Below are positions 55,882 to 64,000 of a stretch of 64,000 bases of DNA, piece after piece. Origin of the DNA: Fervidobacterium nodosum Rt17-B1 (GTDB lineage: Bacteria; Thermotogota; Thermotogae; Thermotogales; Fervidobacteriaceae); NCBI RefSeq assembly GCF_000017545.1, contig NC_009718.1, positions 372,001 through 436,000 of the forward strand, written 5' to 3'. How positions within the stretch are numbered: position 1 is the stretch's first letter; each line of letters starts with the position of its first letter. A program made the translations under genes and the position numbers. The notes under the pieces were generated by a model that saw nothing but the letters and a program-made list of their open reading frames with translations, made no database searches and was not told the DNA's origin.

Positions 55882-57258
55882 ATGCTTACAAATTTTGACG
55901 AGTTAACTCCGAGACAAATAGTAGAAGAGCTCAATAAATATATTATTGGTCAAGATAAAGCGAAAAAAGCTGTTGCAATAGCTATTAGAAATAGAATAAG
56001 AAGGCAAAGACTCTCTGAAGAATGGAGGAAGGAAGTTGTACCCAAGAATATTCTTCTGATAGGTCCAACGGGAGTTGGAAAAACGGAAATTGCAAGAAGG
56101 CTTGCGCAAATTTCCGGTTCACCATTTTTGAAGGTTGAAGCTACAAAATTTACAGAAGTTGGTTACGTTGGGAAAAACGTTGACTCTATGATTAGAGACC
56201 TTGTGGAAATTGCCGTTAATATGGTTAAGCAAGAAAAGATAAAGGAAGTTGAACCGAAGGTTAAGAACCTTGTTGAAGAAAGAATTTTAGACGCGTTAGT
56301 TCCAGTGAAAAAGCAAAGTGTGCCATTTGCAAATATTTTTGGTTTTCAACCAGCACAGGAACAATCAGATGACCAAGATGTACGTAGAAAAAGAGCAGAA
56401 CTAAGGGAAAAGCTTGCAAAAGGAGAAATTGAAGATTTAGAGATAGAAATAGATGTGGAAATAAATCAGCCAGGTATAGGCTTTATAGGAATGCCAGACA
56501 TGGAAGATATGGGTATAGATTTTTCCCAATTTCTTGGTAATCTACTTCCCAAGCAAAAAAAGAAAAGAAGAATGAAAATTTCTGAAGCAAGAAGGGTACT
56601 AACACCAATTGAATCAGAAAAAATAATCGATATGGATGAAGTTATTCAAAAAGCTTTAGTTCTTGCTCAAGAACGTGGAATAATTTTTATTGATGAGCTT
56701 GATAAAATCGCTGGAGGAAGTCAAGCGCACGGACCAGATGTCTCAAGGCAAGGTGTTCAAAGAGATCTGCTACCAATAGTAGAAGGTACAACAGTATCGA
56801 CAAAGTATGGACCAGTTAAAACCGACTATATACTTTTTATAGGTGCTGGAGCATTTCACATGACAAAACCAACAGATTTAATTCCTGAACTTCAAGGAAG
56901 ATTTCCAATAAGAGTTGAACTTGAACCACTTAGACAAGAAGACTTTGTAAGGATATTAACAGAACCGGAAAACGCGCTATTGAAACAATACAAGGCTTTA
57001 CTTTACACTGAAGGGATTGAATTAGAATTTACACAAGATGCAATAGATGAAATTTCAAAGATCGCATATTATTTGAACGAAAAGATGGAAAATATTGGAG
57101 CAAGAAGATTGTATACGGTTGTTGAAAAATTACTCGAAGACATAATGTTCCAGGCACCAGAAGTTGATACAAACAAAATTATTATAGACAAAAATTATGT
57201 GACTATGAAACTTGGAGAAATAGTTAAAGACGAAAATCTTTCTGCATATATACTATAA
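55882..57258 (+). CDS. hslU: ATP-dependent protease ATPase HslU
   Basis: 458-residue AAA+ unfoldase. Walker [16 protein letters not shown], Walker [14 protein letters not shown], an intermediate domain (about 110-240), and the C-terminal ENLSAYIL, the tail that docks in HslV. ATG behind CGGAGGTG. The peptidase gene hslV is not adjacent, unlike most genomes. Confidence 0.95.
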   Translation: MLTNFDELTPRQIVEELNKYIIGQDKAKKAVAIAIRNRIRRQRLSEEWRKEVVPKNILLIGPTGVGKTEIARRLAQISGSPFLKVEATKFTEVGYVGKNVDSMIRDLVEIAVNMVKQEKIKEVEPKVKNLVEERILDALVPVKKQSVPFANIFGFQPAQEQSDDQDVRRKRAELREKLAKGEIEDLEIEIDVEINQPGIGFIGMPDMEDMGIDFSQFLGNLLPKQKKKRRMKISEARRVLTPIESEKIIDMDEVIQKALVLAQERGIIFIDELDKIAGGSQAHGPDVSRQGVQRDLLPIVEGTTVSTKYGPVKTDYILFIGAGAFHMTKPTDLIPELQGRFPIRVELEPLRQEDFVRILTEPENALLKQYKALLYTEGIELEFTQDAIDEISKIAYYLNEKMENIGARRLYTVVEKLLEDIMFQAPEVDTNKIIIDKNYVTMKLGEIVKDENLSAYIL

Positions 57259-57292
57259 TTTAAATTTTTAAAATATCATTGGGGGTGAAAAA

Positions 57293-58603
57293 GTGACCAG
57301 TGCCAATGTTAAAAAGATCAAAGAAGGATTTTTAGCTTACCTGTTTTTACTTCCTGCAATGATAGTTCTGTCTATATTTACATTCTGGCCCGTTGGTTTT
57401 TCTTTTGTACTTAGCTTTTTTAAGTGGGATTTCAGGAATATGAAAAATCCTTATTTTTATGGTCTTGGAAATTACAAAGAAATCCTAAAATTTGATTATC
57501 CTGTAAAATTTCCATTTTACATGGGTCTTATTTACAGCCTTATGTATATAGCCATCTCATTAATACTCGTCTTCGCAATCTTTGGAGTAATTAATGTATT
57601 TAAAAAGAAAAAAATAGAAATTGGAACTGTATTGTCAATCATCTCTTTATTTGTTTATTTTATAGTGAGGAACAACGTTATTTTAACTTTAGCTATAATA
57701 TTAGATTTAATTTTTTGGGGAGTAATTATAGCGAACTTTAAGACAAAAATTATTGATAAACAAATCATGAAAGATCATGCCTGGCTTGCTTCTGTAATAG
57801 GTGTCGTTTTTTACATAATAACAGAGTTCAAATTTTCAGCATTTTTTAAAGGACAAAGTTACGGAATTATTGATTATTTACTTGATGCTTCCAATAAAAA
57901 TCTGTTTTTCAAAGCTCTTGTTAACACGACTTATTATGTTATTCTTACCGTTCCTATAGGACTAACTCTGGCTCTTTTGATAGCCTTACTGTTAAATAAT
58001 GAAATTAAATTTAAGGCATTCTTCAGAACAGCATTTTTTATTCCTTTTGTCACATCATCTGTTGCTGTTGGACTCATTTGGAAGTGGATTTACAACGATG
58101 ACGTTGGCCTTTTGAATTATCTTTTAACAACATTGGGAATGCAACCTGTGAAATGGTTGAAGGATGCAAAATGGACGATTCCAACGGTAAGTATAGTTTC
58201 AATATGGAAGAGTGTGGGATATAACGCAATGATTTTCTTAGCAGGTTTGCAAAACATAGATACTTTTTATTACGAAGCAGCTGAAGTTGATGGAGCGAAT
58301 AGTGTGCAGAAATTTTTCAAAATTACTTGGCCACTTTTATCACCAACTACGTTTTTCTTGCTTATAGTCTCTGTTATCGGTGCATTTAAGGTTTTCCAGG
58401 AAGTTTTTATATTATACGATGGCCTACCAGGTCCTTACGGAAACAGTGGAATGACGATGGTTTACTACGTGTTTGACTTATTTTATAGACAACAAAGAAT
58501 GGGAATTGCCAGCGCAGCAGCTTATCTTTTGTTCATGGTTATACTTGTTTTCACGTTCATCCAATACCGCGTTGGCGATAAAGTTGTAGAATACGTAAGT
58601 TAA
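57293..58603 (+). CDS. Sugar ABC transporter permease (MalF-like)
   Basis: 436-residue membrane protein. The EAA loop is EAAEVDGANSVQKFFKITWPLLSPTT. It has an extra hydrophobic segment (57580-57860) between the first and second helices of the common core, so it is longer than typical 300-residue permeases and resembles MalF. GTG start behind GGGGGTG. Pairs with the MalG-like gene 12 bp downstream. No binding protein or ATPase is near. Confidence 0.9.
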   Translation: MTSANVKKIKEGFLAYLFLLPAMIVLSIFTFWPVGFSFVLSFFKWDFRNMKNPYFYGLGNYKEILKFDYPVKFPFYMGLIYSLMYIAISLILVFAIFGVINVFKKKKIEIGTVLSIISLFVYFIVRNNVILTLAIILDLIFWGVIIANFKTKIIDKQIMKDHAWLASVIGVVFYIITEFKFSAFFKGQSYGIIDYLLDASNKNLFFKALVNTTYYVILTVPIGLTLALLIALLLNNEIKFKAFFRTAFFIPFVTSSVAVGLIWKWIYNDDVGLLNYLLTTLGMQPVKWLKDAKWTIPTVSIVSIWKSVGYNAMIFLAGLQNIDTFYYEAAEVDGANSVQKFFKITWPLLSPTTFFLLIVSVIGAFKVFQEVFILYDGLPGPYGNSGMTMVYYVFDLFYRQQRMGIASAAAYLLFMVILVFTFIQYRVGDKVVEYVS

Positions 58604-58615
58604 GGGGGGCTACAA

Positions 58616-60784
58616 ATGAAAGAGTTGAGAAAATTGTTCATTTACATACTACTTATCTTTGGTACAGTTGTGATGATAGCCCCATTTGCTTGGATGCTTG
58701 TAACATCTTTTAAATTACCATCCGAAGTAAATTCATGGCCACCAAGGTGGTCAACGAAATCTTTCTCCACACAACGTGATGTTAAAGTCGTTCCATCAAC
58801 AGGGACAACATCATCTGTAAAAGGTCTCAGTTTAAGAGAAGCTTTAACATTTGTTGCTAAAAAGACTCAAGGACTTGTACTCGTCGTCAATGATGATCCA
58901 TTTTACAGAGGTACATTAACAATTCCTTTCAAAGGTAGTACATACACTTTAAGTCTTAATCAAGAAGAATACAAACAATTTTTACAATCTTTAAAAATAC
59001 CTTCTGATTTTTCAATCGATGATGAAATTGAAAACAATCCTGAAGGCTTTTTTGAAAAAGTGCTTCTCAACTACATCTACGGCGCGACACCTGTTTTTAA
59101 AAGAACGGATTTTATAGAGAGGCTTTCTGGCAACGTAGAAACATTGCTAAATGGTATAGATACAATGCTTACTTTTGGTATTGATAGAATCCAAGATGAA
59201 AACGAAAAAGAAAAATTTGCCAACTTCTTGGAAAAGAAAATGAAAGAATTACAAGAATTAAGTACAAAAATACAAAAGTACAAAGCTGGAAATGAGGTTA
59301 TTTTGACAATTGATGAATTAAAAGAAATTAGAAATATCATATCCAATTATAACTTAGTTTACGAAAATTCAAACGAATTATCTGAAAACTACAATAACGC
59401 TCTTCAGAATTCTCTATTGAATTACTTAGACAATATAAATTTCTTCTTAAGCACATACGATTATTTTGTGAAAATCCAAGACAAAAAAGTTGATGAAAAT
59501 ATCGTTGCTCAACCAATGACAGAAGAAGAACGAAAAGCTTTACTCCTTGAAAAAATAAAAGACTTAGAAGATTTTGAGGATATTAAATCTTTCGTAGATA
59601 AACATGGTATGAATAATCTTATAGATGAATTTGCCAAATCAATAGACTTAGAAATAGAAAGAAAATACGGTGTAAATAGTGTTGATTTAGCTAATATAAA
59701 ATCTCTTGTTAATTCTATAGTAAATATTGCTACAGAAAGACAGATAAATATAAAAGAAGAGTTAAAAAATTCATTTGAAGACTTTTTAAACAAAGTCTCA
59801 AGTGTTGTAGGATTCGATTTGACCTTTAGTTCTGCGAAAGCCAAGTTAGATGCATTTTCTGAAGAACTAAACAACGCGGATAATTTATTAAAAGAAGTAG
59901 CATTGAATATCATAAAACTCCAAAATCTCAGAATGGCTTATGAAGGTTCTATCAATGCTTGGAAAATTATTAGAGCTCCTGAATTTGTTGAATCTGTGCT
60001 CGTAAAAGATGGAAAAAGCATTGAAATTGTGATGAAGAATGTTTCGCCAGTGTATTTTATGGATGACAATATAAAAAATATACACCTTAAATTTTCATTC
60101 TCGGACGTAGTCAAAAACGTTTTCCAAAATTACGTATTGGCTTGGAAATCCGCTCCATTTGGAAGATACTACATAAACACAATTTTCATAGCAACTGTAA
60201 CTACGATTCTTGAAGTTATAATTTCTGCAATGGCGGCGTATGCATTTTCTTGGATGAACTTTCCAGGGAAGAATATATTATTTAGTATATTCCTTGCAAC
60301 GATGATGGTACCAGGAGAAGTTTTACTTGTTCCAAACTTTATAACAGTTACAAAATTCGGATGGATTGATACATATTACGCGCTTATTATTCCGTGGATC
60401 GTGAGTGTTTTCTCCATATTCCTTATGAGACAACATTTTCTGAGCTTACCAAGTGAATTGTTTGACGCTGCCAAAATCGATGGATGCTCACATTGGAGAT
60501 ACCTATGGCAAATTGTTGTTCCATTAAGCAAGCCTGTGGTTGTAACAAGCGCACTTTTAAAGTTTGTTGGAAGTTGGAATTCGTTCCTATGGGTATTGAT
60601 AGTAACTAACAGTCCAAAATATAGGACACTTACTGTCGGATTGCAAACATTCAGCTCAGAAGTAGGTACGCTCTATAACATGCTAATGGCTGCAGCAACA
60701 TTTAGTATACTCCCAGTAGTTATAATATTCTTGTTTACACAAAAATACTTTGTCAGAGGTATTGCAAGAACAGGACTCAAATGA
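58616..60784 (+). CDS. Sugar ABC transporter permease (MalG-like) with giant extracytoplasmic insert
   Basis: 722 residues, versus about 280 for usual MalG. Residues 1-45 are the first helix and SEVNSWPPRW; from about 505 the normal sequence resumes as NYVLAWKSAPFGRYYINT, ending with the EAA loop AKIDGCSHWRYLWQIVVPLSKP. The insert (about 48-504) is mostly charged helices with predicted coiled coils (for example ENEKEKFANFLEKKMKELQE), inserted between helices 1 and 2, which puts it outside the membrane. Similar enlarged MalG proteins may exist in Thermotogales; the role is open. Confidence 0.9.
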   Translation: MKELRKLFIYILLIFGTVVMIAPFAWMLVTSFKLPSEVNSWPPRWSTKSFSTQRDVKVVPSTGTTSSVKGLSLREALTFVAKKTQGLVLVVNDDPFYRGTLTIPFKGSTYTLSLNQEEYKQFLQSLKIPSDFSIDDEIENNPEGFFEKVLLNYIYGATPVFKRTDFIERLSGNVETLLNGIDTMLTFGIDRIQDENEKEKFANFLEKKMKELQELSTKIQKYKAGNEVILTIDELKEIRNIISNYNLVYENSNELSENYNNALQNSLLNYLDNINFFLSTYDYFVKIQDKKVDENIVAQPMTEEERKALLLEKIKDLEDFEDIKSFVDKHGMNNLIDEFAKSIDLEIERKYGVNSVDLANIKSLVNSIVNIATERQINIKEELKNSFEDFLNKVSSVVGFDLTFSSAKAKLDAFSEELNNADNLLKEVALNIIKLQNLRMAYEGSINAWKIIRAPEFVESVLVKDGKSIEIVMKNVSPVYFMDDNIKNIHLKFSFSDVVKNVFQNYVLAWKSAPFGRYYINTIFIATVTTILEVIISAMAAYAFSWMNFPGKNILFSIFLATMMVPGEVLLVPNFITVTKFGWIDTYYALIIPWIVSVFSIFLMRQHFLSLPSELFDAAKIDGCSHWRYLWQIVVPLSKPVVVTSALLKFVGSWNSFLWVLIVTNSPKYRTLTVGLQTFSSEVGTLYNMLMAAATFSILPVVIIFLFTQKYFVRGIARTGLK

Positions 60785-60818
60785 TTTTGATTTTTGTAAT
60801 GCAAATAGAATTTAAAGC

Positions 60819-60853
60819 GAAAAAGCCTACTACGAAGCGTAGTAGGCTTTTTC
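60819..60853. terminator. Strong terminator after the permease pair
   Basis: A perfect 16 bp stem, GAAAAAGCCTACTACG / its complement (60819-60834 and 60838-60853), with 3 nt loop AAG. The A-run and T-run flanks make it bidirectional. Confidence 0.93.
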
Positions 60854-60946
60854 AATACAACCTAACTATTGATACTTCACTAAAAACAAGAATAGTGATA
60901 GTATTATAATAGGTAGAATATTTGAGGCAATAAGGAGTTGGGCAAA

Positions 60947-62215
60947 TTGACAGATAAGTACGAAAAAACAATGAAATTATCCATCTTCGAAGGCGCACTT
61001 TATACATTTTCATTTAATGCAACTCAGGGCTTTGTATATTCTACGTTAGCTATGGAATACGGATTTAGTCCCGTTGTCTTATCTGTAATTGCTGTCTTGC
61101 CATCAACAGCGCAAATAATTCAATTATTCACACCTATGATATACAAGTTGATACCATCTAAAAGAAAGGCTATATTTTGGACATCATTAATCGCAAGATC
61201 AAGTTTTATAATAATTCCAATTTCAATGTTACTTGAAATAAAAAGTTACAAAATAATAGTATTGCCTTTCATAGTATTCAATATACTAAATAGCATAGTT
61301 GGAAATCTGTGGACTTCTGCAATGAAAAATATCGTACCGGAAGAAAAGAGAAACAGGTATTTTGGTTTCAGAAACACTGTAGCAACTTTCGCAGGTCTAA
61401 CCGCTTGGGTTTTGTTTTCCATAATACTCCAGTTTTTAGATCGAAAAGTTGGACTATTAATTATATATTCACTATCGGCGGGAATATTCATTTATACATC
61501 TTATCTTCTCTACTTACATTCTATTCCAGAGACTAAAGTAGTTGATTTTGGTATTTCGGCAGTATTTTCGACATTAAAAAATAAAAAATTTGCTCAATTC
61601 CTTGGATTTGTTTTTGTGTGGAACTTTGCTATCCAATTTGCAGGACCATTTTTCAGTTATTTCGAAGTTTCACAGTTAAAAGTACCTTATTCTTACCTTG
61701 GATTTTTGAATGTTATAAACTCTGTACTAGCAATGTTTCTTTACACATTTTATGGAAAAATATCAACAAACGTTGGAGAGAAAAATATGATACGTTACGG
61801 CATAACCTTGGCACTTGGTATACCACTGATATATTCTTTCATGACACCTTCAAATTATAAATACCTACTTATTATAGATGTTATTATTGCTGCGCTTGGT
61901 TGGAGCGCTATTAACTTATCTTACTTTACACTTTTATTGAAAATAAGTGATGAACCAAGTGAAAACTTCATATCATTACATGCCTTTGTAGCTGGACTTG
62001 CTTCACTTATAGCATCTTATTCCGGTGGTAAAGTACTCAGCGCTATAAAAGATATCGAATTTGGTTTTCTAACAGGTTACAATATATTGTTTATGATAGC
62101 TTTTATTTTAAGAATAATTGCTTTGATATACTTTATTAAACTCAATCTGGGTGAAGATAAAAGAAATCTTAGATTCACACAAATCGCATATATGATAGTG
62201 ACAAGAAGATTTTGA
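60947..62215 (+). CDS. Major facilitator superfamily transporter
   Basis: About 422 residues with 12 predicted helices in two halves. Loop motif between helices 2 and 3, TPMIYKLIPSKRKAIFWTSLIARSSF, resembles the MFS signature in weak form. The start TTG 60947 is 9 nt behind AAGGAG; TTG 60938 abuts it. Substrate unknown. Confidence 0.85.
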   Translation: MTDKYEKTMKLSIFEGALYTFSFNATQGFVYSTLAMEYGFSPVVLSVIAVLPSTAQIIQLFTPMIYKLIPSKRKAIFWTSLIARSSFIIIPISMLLEIKSYKIIVLPFIVFNILNSIVGNLWTSAMKNIVPEEKRNRYFGFRNTVATFAGLTAWVLFSIILQFLDRKVGLLIIYSLSAGIFIYTSYLLYLHSIPETKVVDFGISAVFSTLKNKKFAQFLGFVFVWNFAIQFAGPFFSYFEVSQLKVPYSYLGFLNVINSVLAMFLYTFYGKISTNVGEKNMIRYGITLALGIPLIYSFMTPSNYKYLLIIDVIIAALGWSAINLSYFTLLLKISDEPSENFISLHAFVAGLASLIASYSGGKVLSAIKDIEFGFLTGYNILFMIAFILRIIALIYFIKLNLGEDKRNLRFTQIAYMIVTRRF

Positions 62216-62251
62216 AGAATTAATAACTTTAGTTTTCGAGGAGGGAGTTAA

Positions 62252-63121
62252 TTGTTTATAACAATTGGGGTTTTTGATGGTGTCCATCGAGGTCACGTAA
62301 AGATACTATCAAAATTAAAAGAATGTGCAGAAAGAGAAAACAGTGATTCTAAAATATACACCATACTTTACCCAATGGAGTACTATACTGGTAATTTCGA
62401 TGGGCTTATCACTTCCGTAGAAGATAGGATCGAATTGCTTTCAATTTACGGTGAACCTGAAATTCTTGAATTACCAAAAATACAGCATTTATCACCTGAA
62501 GGATTTTTCGAAAAAATTTCCCAAGGTGTCAAAGGAATTGTGGTTGGTCATGACTTTAAATTTGGTAAAAATGGAAGTGGTGATATAAGACTTTTGGAAA
62601 AATTATGTAAAGACAAAGGAATTTGTTTAGAAGTAGTTGAGCCTGTAAAAGTTGATAATATAAGAGTCAGTAGTAGTTATATAAGGGAACTTTTAAAAAA
62701 AGGAGATGTATTAAAAGCAAAAGATTTTCTAGGGAGAAACTATTCTATTCATGGGGTAGTGTATAAAGATAAACAAATAGGCAGAAAATTAGGATTCCCA
62801 ACCGCAAATGTAAAGCGCTCTGAGCACTTTTTAATTGACCCTCTTGCAGGTGTTTACCTTGTTAAAGTTTACGTTCCTGAACAATTCTACGGATTAATCA
62901 ATGTTGGATATAGACCAACTGTTGAAAAAACAAAAAAAATAAAATATGAAGTTTACATTTTAGATTTTTCAGCTGATCTTTATGGTAAAGAAATCCGAGT
63001 AGAATTTTTGGAATTTTTAAGACCAGAATTAAAATTTTCAAATATCAGTGAACTCGTAGCACAGATGCACGAAGATGTAAAAATAGCAAGGAGGATAATC
63101 GAAAGGTATGAAAATAAATAA
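62252..63121 (+). CDS. ribF: Bifunctional riboflavin kinase / FAD synthetase
   Basis: Converts riboflavin to FMN and FAD; supplies flavin for the Rnf and Dus enzymes here. N-terminal FAD synthetase has [17 protein letters not shown] and [15 protein letters not shown]-terminal kinase has [12 protein letters not shown] and GVYLVKVYV. 289 residues, TTG start behind GGAGGGAG. Overlaps nth by 14 nt. Confidence 0.95.
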   Translation: MFITIGVFDGVHRGHVKILSKLKECAERENSDSKIYTILYPMEYYTGNFDGLITSVEDRIELLSIYGEPEILELPKIQHLSPEGFFEKISQGVKGIVVGHDFKFGKNGSGDIRLLEKLCKDKGICLEVVEPVKVDNIRVSSSYIRELLKKGDVLKAKDFLGRNYSIHGVVYKDKQIGRKLGFPTANVKRSEHFLIDPLAGVYLVKVYVPEQFYGLINVGYRPTVEKTKKIKYEVYILDFSADLYGKEIRVEFLEFLRPELKFSNISELVAQMHEDVKIARRIIERYENK

Positions 63122-63773
63122 TAAAAACACAAAAAAAATTGATTGTAAAGATATAGACACTCTTGCAAAAATTATTATCGAAAGATTTCCGAGAGATCAT
63201 TGCGAAAAAGATGCTTACAAAGTGCTGATAACAACAATCCTAAGCCAAAGAAGTAGAGACGAAAACACAGAAGTTGCATCAAAACAACTTTTTGAAAAAT
63301 ATCCAAATGTTGAATCAATAGCAAATGCTAAGCCTGAAGAACTATACGAATTGATAAAGCCAGCCGGTTTGTACAGAGAAAAAGCAGAAAGAATTATAAT
63401 TGTTTCAAAAATTCTACTTGAAAAGTACGACGGTGTTGTACCGAATAAACTAGAGGAATTATTAGAATTACCCGGTGTTGGCAGAAAAACTGCGAATATA
63501 GTTTTACACGTAAGTTTTGATCAGGCAGCCTTAGCCGTGGATACACATGTGCATAGAATATCGAACAGACTTGGATGGGTAAAAACAAAAACACCTGAGC
63601 AAACAGAGGAAGAGCTAAAAAAAATAATGTCCCCACAATTGTGGGGACCGATAAATGGTTCCATGGTAGAATTCGGGAAAAACATTTGCAAACCTATATC
63701 ACCAAGATGTGAGCAATGTTTTCTAACTGAGTGTTGTGACTTTTTTAAGAACAAATATAATTCAAAGACCTGA
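63108..63773 (+). CDS. nth: Endonuclease III
   Basis: DNA glycosylase/lyase for oxidised pyrimidines, 221 residues. Helix-hairpin-helix [13 protein letters not shown], catalytic Lys/Asp region [16 protein letters not shown], and 4Fe-4S cluster [17 protein letters not shown] (C-x6-C-x2-C-x5-C). It has a slightly extended Lys-rich N-terminus. Confidence 0.95.
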   Translation: MKINNKNTKKIDCKDIDTLAKIIIERFPRDHCEKDAYKVLITTILSQRSRDENTEVASKQLFEKYPNVESIANAKPEELYELIKPAGLYREKAERIIIVSKILLEKYDGVVPNKLEELLELPGVGRKTANIVLHVSFDQAALAVDTHVHRISNRLGWVKTKTPEQTEEELKKIMSPQLWGPINGSMVEFGKNICKPISPRCEQCFLTECCDFFKNKYNSKT

Positions 63774-63776
63774 AAC

Positions 63777-64000
63777 TTATTTCTTCTGAGCAAATGCTTG
63801 GGCTAAAAAACCTCCTTGAGCTGATAGTTTTGCTAAAGCACTCTCAAGTGAAGAATACTTTGCCCATAGCATTTGTTCTTTCTTTTGCAAATATTCCATC
63901 ATCGTAACCATTCGTTTAGAAAGTATCCTCTTTTCCCTTTCTAACCTTCCCTGGACGCCGGCAACAGTATCTATATCGCCATTGAACTTTGTAAGTTGAT
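63777..64000 (-). CDS. fliD: Flagellar cap protein FliD, C-terminal end (partial)
   Basis: The minus strand is open from the window edge to the stop at 63777-63779. The last residues read MVTMMEYLQKKEQMLWAKYS, then SLESALAKLSAQGGFLAQAFAQKK, the typical FliD C-terminus with its coiled coil and Gln/Ala-rich end. The rest of the gene lies beyond the window. It converges on nth with a 3 bp gap. Confidence 0.8.
   Translation of the reverse strand, partial: QLTKFNGDIDTVAGVQGRLEREKRILSKRMVTMMEYLQKKEQMLWAKYSSLESALAKLSAQGGFLAQAFAQKK

Overview
This 64 kb window is AT-rich, densely coding bacterial DNA. Gene content points to the order Thermotogales, and I would guess a Fervidobacterium: a DNA polymerase I with 3'-5' exonuclease motifs, an Rnf operon, an oxygen-sensor protein beside a soluble chemoreceptor, the flhA-flhF-flhG-cheC-cheD-fliA motility block, and Thermotoga-type transporters. 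The genus is inference from composition and gene order; no search was run. Genes are packed into operons with 1-25 nt overlaps. Starts are ATG, GTG or TTG behind strong GGAGGTGA-type ribosome sites, and three genes appear to use CTG or ATT.

Layout. 1-5385 (+): 3' end of valS, folC, rsfS, mtaD and a YhcC-type radical SAM gene. 5479-9061 (-): an orphan peptide/sugar-binding lipo- or periplasmic protein, an unknown secreted protein and endonuclease V. 9070-15887 (-): an operon of a diiron oxygen-sensor protein, a soluble chemoreceptor, a TPR membrane protein and two ArsB/NhaD-type permeases. The last permease is split by a 1,483 bp ISL3-family element (9172-10654) with an 8 bp target duplication; nfi lies directly downstream of the split gene. 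15960-17926: a chromate-transporter pair and a divergent EamA permease. 17936-25810 (-): polA, a CMD-family protein, degV, radA and clpC. 25938-28268 (-): a secreted PHP-domain protein. 28417-28720 (+): tRNA-Met, a chimeric Thr/Met tRNA made by a 114 bp tandem duplication, and tRNA-Thr.

28805-36200 (+): obgE, nadD, dus, a histidine phosphatase, a tiny membrane protein, potABC without potD, and punA. 36232-36644 is a gutted chemoreceptor pseudogene. 36770-38125 is mnmE. 38400-47032 (+) is a motility operon: flhA, flhF, flhG, two PilZ-domain genes, cheC, cheD, fliA and three unknown genes. 47297-48082 (-) is a transposase gene lacking part of its catalytic core. 48208-52397 (+) is rnfCDGEA without rnfB. 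Then come pnp, an M16 peptidase, hslU without hslV, a MalF/MalG permease pair in which MalG carries an insert of about 455 residues, an MFS transporter, ribF and nth. On the minus strand at the right edge is the C-terminal end of fliD.

The most rewarding observations are the recombinant tRNA array, the three non-standard start codons, the IS element with a translation-blocking hairpin, the oxygen-sensor/chemoreceptor operon interrupted by it, the giant MalG insert, and the missing partner genes (rnfB, hslV, potD). I saw no CRISPR array, prophage or defence island, and no wholly new multi-gene system.
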